Source: Alcaligenaceae bacterium
GTDB lineage: Bacteria; Pseudomonadota; Gammaproteobacteria; Burkholderiales; Burkholderiaceae_B
Direction: 5' to 3'
NCBI GenBank assembly: GCA_013416395.1
Contig: JACCEP010000004.1
Coordinates: forward strand, 248,001 to 312,000
Length of the DNA: 64,000 nt
Part shown: positions 57,887-64,000 of the stretch, one piece after another
Position numbering within the stretch: the stretch's first letter is position 1
Layout: each line of letters starts with the position of its first letter
Program-made: the position numbers and the translations under genes
Notes under the pieces: model-generated
Seen by the model: the letters and a program-made list of their open reading frames with translations, nothing else
Told to the model about the DNA's origin: nothing
Database searches by the model: none

Positions 57887-60095
57887 GATAGCGTCCCTGT
57901 AGTTTGAGGGCTTGAACGTCCAGGCCCATAGGAGCAAGGATTTCATTGATGGCCTGCATAATGCTGGCAGCCATGGCACGGCTGCCGCACACGAGGATCT
58001 GGGCACCGCTCTCTATCAATTGGCGTATCTGTGACGCATCGCCCAAGACGCGATCCTGTACATAGCCACCTTTTTTAATCCGTGAAAAGGCGGCGCTCAG
58101 TTGGGTCAGGCGGCGATCGGCCAGGTAGTGTTCGAGCTCTGGCTCATAGAGGAAATCAGAAGCAGGATCGCGTCCTCCCCAGTACAGATACATGGGGTGC
58201 TTGTCTGTGTTGTTGCGTATGAATCCTGCCAAGGGGCCAATGCCGGTGCCTGCACCGATCAGGATGATAGAGCGTTCGCCCGATGCAGGGCGGAAATCGG
58301 GGTTGTGCTGGATAAAGGCATTTACGTGGTCGCCAACCTGCAAGCCATGCAGCATGGTTGAGCAAAGCCCTTTTGTTTGCTTGCGCACACAGATTTCCAG
58401 GAACCCATCTTTTGAACCGCTAGCAAGCGAATAAAATCGCGGCACGGGGCTGCCCGGTGGCACAATGCCGACCAGATCACCCGCTTCAAAGCGTGGCAGG
58501 CCGTTGATGCCGAGTGCGCGAAAAATTTGAGATACACGGCTTTGAGGCGCTGCGGGCCCAAATCGCAGAATACTCGTGGGTGCCTGCACTTGTTCGCCGT
58601 AGTCCACACGGCTGAGCAATACCAGAGGCTGCGTTGGCGGGGGCGTGGGCACATAGTCCAGAACCAGGTCAAGATGAAGCAGTGCGCCCACCGACTTTCC
58701 CCAACGGGTGAATTCTTGTGATGATTGCTGATCAATGGTGTCTAGTTCAAGCAGTGCTGGCCACCCGTGCTCAAGCAGGCCGTCCTGTGCATGCTTTGCA
58801 AACTGGCAAAACTGAGGAAACTGACGGTCGCCAAAACCCAGAACGGCAAATTCCGGTTTGTGATCTCCCGAAAATTTGTTCAGGCGTGCCAGAAACTGAT
58901 TGGCTGAACTGGGTGCGTCTCCGTCGCCATAGGTTGACGTCAAAATAAACAAGTGCTGCGCCTGACGGTAACGGCAGGCCAGTTGGTTCATGGGGGCAGT
59001 GTGCACGCGTTTTCCTGCCTGGCTCAGCGCATCGTGCAAGGCTTGGGCGAAGCCCCAGGTGCTGTTGTTTTCGCTACCTACCAGAATGACAACGTCGGCA
59101 GATTGTGGGTCTGTGTTGCCCGCAAGGCGAGGTATGGCGCGGCGACGTTGCCACCAGATCACGACCCCAGTAATACTCATAAACGGCACGCTCAGCGCAC
59201 AGAGGCCGAGAATGATGCCCAGCCACCACAGGCCTTCACCCGTATGCAGTTTGTAGATTAGTTCATAGGCCTTTTGGGTGCCATTGTGTGCCTGATAGGA
59301 TACCAACGCGCCAGTTGCCTGATCGATGTAACCATCGCCCTGCGCGGTATGCAAAGAATAAACATCTTCGGGGTGCCCCGCAGAAGGGTAGACCAATTCA
59401 CGGAAGTCATTCAGTTCGACAGCCTTCAGGGCGGGCATAGCGCCTATGGGTAGCGTCGGCCCCGTCGCAAGCTCGGTAGGAAAGCTGGGCTCATCCTGAA
59501 TGCCATCGGATATCAGCCCAAAAGTTACTGCCGACATGTATATGCCGGTGAGGGCAGACAGTAGTAACCCCAGCGCCACGATACGTGCCAATTCTGCATG
59601 CCAGCGCTGACTGAAGTTTCCACGTAACGGGCGTGTCAACTGCCGCCATCCACCCTGGCGTTTGATCAGCAATGCCACGCCCGATAAACACATAATCAGC
59701 ATGACGACAGCAGCAAGCCCTGCCACGGCTCGCCCGGTGGTGTCCAGAAAGAACGAGCGATGAAGGTTTTTCATCCAGCGCGTAAATGATGACGCTGCAT
59801 AAGGGGCGATGCCTTGTCCGCTATTTGGATCAACCTGAACAGCATCACTTTGGCCATTTTGGGTGTAATACACGATCACCGCACCTGAAGGTGAGCGCTG
59901 TATCTGCTCCACACCGGTGTAGTGTTGGCCTACCCGTTCGGCTAATGAGGCCACGCTGGTCTGGTTAGTGGCAGCCGCCGGCGCGCTCAGTCTTTCAAGC
60001 GCCGGGCTGGTCGAGAGTACAACCCCCGTAATCGCCAGCACCACCAGCAATAGGGCAGCAACAAGGCCTGGCAGTGAGTGAGTCTGGCGCAACAT
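57870..60095 (-). CDS. PepSY-membrane/flavodoxin/ferredoxin-reductase fusion (sulfite-reductase-flavoprotein-like)
   Basis: Membrane flavoprotein of 741 residues that could carry electrons from NADPH across the inner membrane. Residues 1-325 are a PepSY-type membrane region with four hydrophobic segments and histidines beside them (NLHRSFF, RWHAEL, KLHTGEG) that might hold heme. Residues about 333-470 are a flavodoxin domain (VGSENNSTWGFAQAL, TSTYGDGDAPSS). The rest is a FAD/NADPH reductase like CysJ: RFYSLASGSKDG for FAD, LIGAGTGIGPLAGF for NADPH and VCGSRAMAASI near the end. It overlaps apbE and lies 80 bases after the DUF2271 gene. Electron export to periplasmic flavin is the favoured role. 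Confidence 0.88.
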   Translation of the reverse strand: MLRQTHSLPGLVAALLLVVLAITGVVLSTSPALERLSAPAAATNQTSVASLAERVGQHYTGVEQIQRSPSGAVIVYYTQNGQSDAVQVDPNSGQGIAPYAASSFTRWMKNLHRSFFLDTTGRAVAGLAAVVMLIMCLSGVALLIKRQGGWRQLTRPLRGNFSQRWHAELARIVALGLLLSALTGIYMSAVTFGLISDGIQDEPSFPTELATGPTLPIGAMPALKAVELNDFRELVYPSAGHPEDVYSLHTAQGDGYIDQATGALVSYQAHNGTQKAYELIYKLHTGEGLWWLGIILGLCALSVPFMSITGVVIWWQRRRAIPRLAGNTDPQSADVVILVGSENNSTWGFAQALHDALSQAGKRVHTAPMNQLACRYRQAQHLFILTSTYGDGDAPSSANQFLARLNKFSGDHKPEFAVLGFGDRQFPQFCQFAKHAQDGLLEHGWPALLELDTIDQQSSQEFTRWGKSVGALLHLDLVLDYVPTPPPTQPLVLLSRVDYGEQVQAPTSILRFGPAAPQSRVSQIFRALGINGLPRFEAGDLVGIVPPGSPVPRFYSLASGSKDGFLEICVRKQTKGLCSTMLHGLQVGDHVNAFIQHNPDFRPASGERSIILIGAGTGIGPLAGFIRNNTDKHPMYLYWGGRDPASDFLYEPELEHYLADRRLTQLSAAFSRIKKGGYVQDRVLGDASQIRQLIESGAQILVCGSRAMAASIMQAINEILAPMGLDVQALKLQGRYREDVF

Positions 60096-60175
60096 GATGT
60101 ATATCTCCTTTTTGGGGGACTTAGGTGAGCCTTGCGGCCCACCCGCTGATGTCAGAAACCGTGGGACGGCTGCGG

Positions 60176-60646
60176 TTACATGTCATAGGTAAACGACTGA
60201 ACATAGCCGCGTCCGGCTGTCGGCTTGCCTGCGCCTGCAGCCGTCAACGGTGCACGCACTTCTGACGGGAAGTCGCGCTCATCTTCCACTGCGGTATCGA
60301 TGCGTATCTCGTAGCCGGCGTCGATCAGTGCATCGGCAATATCGGCAGTTACCTTCAGCGTGCGTCCGCTACCCACACTCGCACCGCTTACACCATCGAA
60401 CTCGCTGGCTTTCATGCCGCTGCCACGCGCCCAATCGCGCAAGTTCTTGTAGTACTTGGACTTCTTGCCTGATACCCATAGTGTTTTCTGATAACGACCT
60501 TGGGCGTCAGTGAGGTAAATCGCCATGTAGGCGCCATCACCACTGTATTTTTTCAGTTGTGTGGTCAAGGTGACGGGCTTTGCCTGAACCAGGCCAGGCA
60601 GCACGAGGGCGCCGGCCAGACAGAGCGAAAGTGTGATTTTCTTCAT
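60176..60646 (-). CDS. DUF2271 periplasmic protein with a flavinylation-like motif
   Basis: Exported protein of 156 residues: a signal peptide ends near Ala22 (LVQAKPV), and the DUF2271 domain fills the rest (YMAIYLTDAQGRYQKTLWVSGKK, in part). Residues 84-90 read DGVSGAS, matching the Asp-x-x-Ser-Gly-Ala-Ser/Thr consensus where ApbE attaches FMN, as in NqrC and RnfG; Ser90 is the predicted attachment site. An apbE gene lies two genes downstream, which strongly supports this reading. GGAGAGTC precedes the ATG at 60646. It probably accepts electrons from the flavodoxin-reductase fusion. Confidence 0.85.
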   Translation of the reverse strand: MKKITLSLCLAGALVLPGLVQAKPVTLTTQLKKYSGDGAYMAIYLTDAQGRYQKTLWVSGKKSKYYKNLRDWARGSGMKASEFDGVSGASVGSGRTLKVTADIADALIDAGYEIRIDTAVEDERDFPSEVRAPLTAAGAGKPTAGRGYVQSFTYDM

Positions 60647-60681
60647 AATGACTCTCCGGGTTATCCGTAACAACAATGCCG

Positions 60682-61014
60682 TTATCGGGCTGACTGATCA
60701 GGGTTTTTGTCCAGGTAGTCAGCCGCATCACCGCCGCCTTCCTTGAACTTGATTTCCAGCTTTCGGATTTGCAATGAGGCCGGTGCGTATTTGGCTTCGA
60801 ACTTGTTGCCGTTCTTGTCCACACCCTTAACCTCGTAGCAGCCGTCATCAACCTTGATACGATTCACGGTCCATCCGTGTTGCTCTAGTTGTTGTCGCAA
60901 TACTTCGCGTGGCTGCCAGTCAGCGACGGGGTCAGTGCAGTGGTCATCGGCCAGAGCGGTACTGCTTATAATCAGGCCGGCCAGTGCGGCGCCTGCAAGA
61001 GTGAGTGGTTTCAT
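60682..61014 (-). CDS. Small periplasmic PepSY-domain protein
   Basis: Exported protein of 110 residues. A signal peptide ends near residue 22 (STALADDH) and is followed by a PepSY-like domain (PREVLRQQLEQHGWTVNRIKVDDGCYEVKGVDKNG). Two cysteines, Cys26 and one in DDGCYEV, may form a disulfide. AAGGAGACTTTACTC precedes the ATG at 61014. It is the first gene of the operon leading to the DUF2271, fusion and apbE genes, and is divergent from the two-component genes, a layout often seen where a QseB-like system regulates PepSY genes. Confidence 0.85.
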   Translation of the reverse strand: MKPLTLAGAALAGLIISSTALADDHCTDPVADWQPREVLRQQLEQHGWTVNRIKVDDGCYEVKGVDKNGNKFEAKYAPASLQIRKLEIKFKEGGGDAADYLDKNPDQSAR

Positions 61015-61155
61015 GAGTAAAGTCTCCTTGGTCAGTGTGTGAGGCAAAATGTAGTGCCGCATCCTGACACCACCCTGAAGCCCTGGCTTTATTCAGACTA
61101 AACTTGTCAGAACCGAATGGCGGTGCTTGATGAAGCGTTCTGAAAAAGGAAGAAC

Positions 61156-61815
61156 ATGCGCGTACTGTTGATCGAAGATACGGTCGGCTTGGGGCAGGCG
61201 GTGCGCGAGCAAATCGCCGACGACGGCCATGCTGTTGATTGGGTGCAGCGACTCGATCATGCCGCGCTCAGTGTTAAGTCAACCGATTACGACTTGGTTC
61301 TGCTCGACTTGGGCCTGCCTGATGGGCTTGGGCTTGATTTTCTGCGCAGTCGGCGCGCGGCGGGCGATCTGACTCCCGTCATAATTTTGACTGCCAAGGA
61401 TCAAATCTCGGACCGCATCGTGGCATTAAATGCTGGTGCAGATGATTACCTGGTCAAACCTTTTGATTTGAACGAGTTGTCGGCACGGGTTGCCGCGGTT
61501 GCACGGCGCTACACAGGTAACCCGAATCCGCATATTCAGTTGGGTGAGTTGCGTATCAATATGGTCGATCGCACGATTCAGCGTGAAGACAAGACCATCG
61601 ACCTGAGCGCACGTGAATGGGCCTTGTTTGAAACCTTTGTGCGGCGTCCTGGGGCCTTGTTCTCAAAATCACAACTTGAAGAGCGACTCTATGAGTTTGG
61701 CGCCGAAATCGAGAGCAACACCATAGAGGTGTACGTGAGCCGCTTGCGCAAGAAGCTGGGGGCTGATGTTGTGGACACTGTGCGGGGTGTTGGATACCGG
61801 CTGGGGTCTAAATGA
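61156..61815 (+). CDS. OmpR-family response regulator
   Basis: Response regulator of 219 residues: receiver domain 1-118 with phosphoacceptor Asp51 (LVLLDLGLPDG) and the conserved Lys in YLVKPFDL, then a winged-helix domain (LSAREWALFETFVRRPGALF and EVYVSRLRKKLG). The sequence resembles the QseB/PmrA/TctD group. It overlaps the sensor kinase gene by four bases and is divergent from the PepSY operon (141 bases between starts), so it probably activates that operon. Confidence 0.93.
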   Translation: MRVLLIEDTVGLGQAVREQIADDGHAVDWVQRLDHAALSVKSTDYDLVLLDLGLPDGLGLDFLRSRRAAGDLTPVIILTAKDQISDRIVALNAGADDYLVKPFDLNELSARVAAVARRYTGNPNPHIQLGELRINMVDRTIQREDKTIDLSAREWALFETFVRRPGALFSKSQLEERLYEFGAEIESNTIEVYVSRLRKKLGADVVDTVRGVGYRLGSK

Positions 61816-63155
61816 AGGCTACAAAAAGCCTGCAAAGACAGCTTGTATACGGCCTGACGCTGGGTATGGTGGTGCTGTGGCTGGTCGCAACGGCAGTCTC
61901 AGGCCTGGTGCTGCGGCACGAACTGGATGAGGCGTTCGACAATGCGATGCAAGAGACAGCGCAGCGTATTTTGCCCCTGGCGGTCATGGAAATTCTTAAT
62001 CGGGAAGACGGCACGACTCCCCAACAGGTCGCATCGCTCAATACGCAGCAGGACGGCTTCACCTATCAGGTGCGCGACAAACTGGGCAATATTCTTTTGC
62101 AGTCTCAAGGTATAGGCGCGACAGAGTTCGACAATGAACCCATCCACGGCTTCACGACAACGACGACGCATAGGTTGTACGGTACGAGCGCTTTAAGCGA
62201 TACGATTTTCTTGCAACTGGCAGAGCCGCTTTCGCATCGCCGCGAAGCGGCGCTGGATGCCGCCATCTCGCTGCTTTGGCCTTTGGCTTTTCTGATCCCG
62301 TTCAGCCTGCTCGGTATCTGGCTGTTTGTGCGTTTCAGTTTGCGCGGCGTGTTGTCATACCGCCATGCGATTGAAGCCCGTGGGGCAGGCAATTTATCCC
62401 CCATTCATACAGAAGAATTGCCCACAGAAATTACACCGATTGCGGATGCCGTTAATCGTTTGATTGAGCGCTTGCGCAATGCTCTGGAAACTGAGCGACG
62501 GTTTACCGCAAATAGCGCGCATGAGCTGCGCACGCCTTTGGCTGCAACGCTGGCACAAGTTCAGCGCTTGCGGCGTGAAGCGCCTGAAGGCCCGCTGCAG
62601 CTTCGCGCGGCTCAGATTGAGGCATCTCTAAAAGAATTGTCGCGTTTGTCAGAAAAATTGATGCAGTTGGCCAAAGCCGAAGGAGGGGGGCTGCTGTCCG
62701 AAGTGCCACAAGACCTGGCAGGGCTTTTGGGTCATGTGGTGCATGATCTGCAGCGAATTGCCAATAACCCTATCCACTTGACGTTGCCATCGACTGGCGC
62801 GGTGTTTTCCCTGATAGATCCTGACGCGTTTGCCATTCTTGCACGCAACCTGATCGAGAATGCGTTAAAGCACGGAGCGGATGGCTCTGCGGTTGAGGTT
62901 GGCCTGTCTGATGGGGCCTGCTTTAGTGTGGTGAACGCGGGCCCCATTGTGCCAGCATCTGAGCTAATGCAGCTTACCCAACGTTTTGTGCGCGGTGGAA
63001 GCCGCGCCGAAGGCTTTGGTCTGGGCCTGGCAATCGTCTCTACCATTGCCCAGGGTGTTGGTGCTGAGCTTACTGTTGCCTCGCCCGCGACCGGCAGGGC
63101 TGAGGGGTTTGAAGTGTGCGTGCAGTTCGCTCGCGCATCGTCTGAAGCAGTTTGA
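61812..63155 (+). CDS. Sensor histidine kinase
   Basis: Membrane kinase of 447 residues: first membrane segment about 10-32, a periplasmic sensor region of about 130 residues (QseC/TctE N-terminal type), second segment about 155-177, a HAMP-like linker, then the phosphorylation helix with AHELRTPLAA, the N-box NLIENALKHG and G-box GFGLGLAIVS. The first ATP-lid glycine motif (Asp-x-Gly) is replaced by NAGPIV, as in some QseC-type kinases. It is translationally coupled to the regulator gene. Confidence 0.92.
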   Translation: MKATKSLQRQLVYGLTLGMVVLWLVATAVSGLVLRHELDEAFDNAMQETAQRILPLAVMEILNREDGTTPQQVASLNTQQDGFTYQVRDKLGNILLQSQGIGATEFDNEPIHGFTTTTTHRLYGTSALSDTIFLQLAEPLSHRREAALDAAISLLWPLAFLIPFSLLGIWLFVRFSLRGVLSYRHAIEARGAGNLSPIHTEELPTEITPIADAVNRLIERLRNALETERRFTANSAHELRTPLAATLAQVQRLRREAPEGPLQLRAAQIEASLKELSRLSEKLMQLAKAEGGGLLSEVPQDLAGLLGHVVHDLQRIANNPIHLTLPSTGAVFSLIDPDAFAILARNLIENALKHGADGSAVEVGLSDGACFSVVNAGPIVPASELMQLTQRFVRGGSRAEGFGLGLAIVSTIAQGVGAELTVASPATGRAEGFEVCVQFARASSEAV

Positions 63156-63300
63156 CGCGTGTGAAGTTTATCCCCGTAAAATCAGGATCACTCTGAAAGC
63201 GTAAAGGCTTGCCAGATTCGGCTTCAACGTGCAGCCAGCACATCAAAGCTGAATTCGATGAACACTGGCAAACTAGTTCTGATGATAAGACACCTGCACC

Positions 63301-63762
63301 TTAAGGCTTCCTATAAAATTGCTTCACGAACGGCTTGCGAAAACTCTGATGGCACGCCAAACAGGTTTGCTGTACTTTGGCAAATACATTGATGACGGCT
63401 TCGCCATCGCCGCGTGTGGCGGCTTCTCCCATGGCAGTCGCTTCTTCATGAACCTGAACGTCGAATCCACGAAACTTGCCCGCATCTTTGCCAAGCCAGG
63501 TCACAATGCGAACTTTTTCCTCGGGCGGCGGCTCGGCATGACGGGCGATCTTGGGCGCCAGTTCGGCTACGAGCGCCCAATCTTCGATGGAAATGGCTCC
63601 CGTAACGGCCTGCATGTCTTGCCCGAGTTTTTCCATTACGCCCTGCAAAACCAAGGGTTTTTCAGGCGCCGCCGTTTGTGCACTTAGGAGCGTTGTCGTG
63701 CTGGCCAGCACCACCAACAAGGCACAGGCAAGCATTGATGCAGGTTTGATAGCGTAGCCCAT
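63301..63762 (-). CDS. Periplasmic c-type cytochrome (cytochrome c' like)
   Basis: Exported monoheme cytochrome of 153 residues. A signal peptide ends around residue 29-31 (LLSAQTAA); the heme site Cys134-Leu-Ala-Cys137-His138 lies close to the C-terminus, as in four-helix cytochromes of the c' type. The longer frame back to 63903 lacks a start signal, while the ATG at 63762 has AAGGAAAAC before it. It converges on the sensor kinase gene. It could accept electrons from the neighbouring flavin system, but its location does not prove a link. Confidence 0.85.
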   Translation of the reverse strand: MGYAIKPASMLACALLVVLASTTTLLSAQTAAPEKPLVLQGVMEKLGQDMQAVTGAISIEDWALVAELAPKIARHAEPPPEEKVRIVTWLGKDAGKFRGFDVQVHEEATAMGEAATRGDGEAVINVFAKVQQTCLACHQSFRKPFVKQFYRKP

Positions 63763-63940
63763 GAGTTTTCCTTGGTTGCCCGTGAAAGGCGCAAGTAATG
63801 TACGGATGCATGTCTGCCTTGCGCCATGACGTAATTCATCCAAAGCGGGTGCTTGCGGTGTTTGCCAGAAAACATCAACTCGCGACTTCAAAGTTAACGA
63901 CAAGAAGCCTGAATGTGAATATGGCTTTTACGCCAGGCGA

Positions 63941-64000
63941 TTACGATTTGCGCTGCATGGCGTCTTGTATCGGCTTCGTCGCCTTGCTCAGGTTAGCGGC
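63941..64000 (-). CDS. Possible 3' end of a minus-strand gene (partial)
   Basis: Reading leftwards from the window edge, nineteen sense codons end in TAA at 63943-63941; the last residues read NLSKATKPIQDAMQRKS. The amphipathic, Lys- and Ala-rich ending is protein-like, but twenty codons are not enough to identify it. No gene is seen between it and the cytochrome start at 63762. Confidence 0.3.
   Translation of the reverse strand, partial: AANLSKATKPIQDAMQRKS

Overview
The window reads as chromosomal DNA of a betaproteobacterium, most likely of the family Alcaligenaceae (Bordetella, Pusillimonas or Advenella relatives). This is inferred from gene content: two Bug-type (TctC-like) solute-binding proteins, four TRAP-type binding proteins, several CaiB/HMG-lyase/GMC catabolic genes and many LysR, GntR, IclR and FadR regulators. 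No rRNA, tRNA, CRISPR array, phage gene or intact insertion sequence was recognised. Nearly every gene is a catabolic enzyme, a carboxylate uptake component or a local regulator, so the stretch is a catabolic/accessory region.

Layout. 1-1480: the 5' end of a secreted-protein gene and a CPA1 Na+/H+ antiporter. 1664-7212: an aconitase-like dehydratase (two subunits) plus an isocitrate-lyase-family lyase, facing a Bug protein/GntR operon and a LysR gene; a near-identical 20-base site lies before both operons. 7388-20550: a remnant of an aldehyde dehydrogenase, then a GMC oxidoreductase, a class III CoA-transferase, an HMG-CoA-lyase-like enzyme, a TRAP transporter, two SDRs and a 2-oxoacid dehydrogenase (fused E1 and an E2), closed by an IclR regulator. 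20671-26255: a second GMC enzyme with a TRAP transporter whose binding protein is split by a one-base frameshift, and a TauE/SafE-type exporter. 26380-28040: a K+ channel and a gene-poor block holding three 108-bp repeats and fifteen 13-bp tandem repeats. 28122-32669: galactarate catabolism (garL, garR, garD) with a FadR-type regulator; an identical 18-base site lies before garL and between garD and the regulator. 32818-39848: a LysR regulator, an RraA-family protein, a TRAP transporter, a ureidoglycolate-lyase-like protein and an amidase. 39996-44264: small DUF proteins, an odd secreted HD-like protein, an orphan TRAP binding protein and a MazEF-type toxin-antitoxin pair. 44806-50345: an SDR, a phospholipase-D-family lipoprotein, arsH, and a Bug protein with an enolase-superfamily enzyme under a LysR gene. 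51445-56769: a TetR-controlled tripartite ABC efflux system with a perfect palindromic operator. 56906-63762: ApbE, a PepSY/flavodoxin/ferredoxin-reductase fusion, a DUF2271 protein carrying a flavinylation-like motif, a PepSY protein, a two-component system and a c-type cytochrome, read as an envelope electron-transfer module.

How it works together (inference): carboxylates and sugar acids are captured by periplasmic binding proteins, some imported by adjacent TRAP permeases, then oxidised, CoA-activated, cleaved by retro-aldol or lyase steps and fed as pyruvate, propionate, acetyl-CoA or glycerate into central metabolism. Each module has its own regulator, and for four of them operator-like DNA is visible. 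The points most worth a second look are the flavin electron-transfer module, the duplicated operators, the repeat block at 27.4-28.0 kb and the unusual dehydratase/lyase module at 1.7-4.4 kb.
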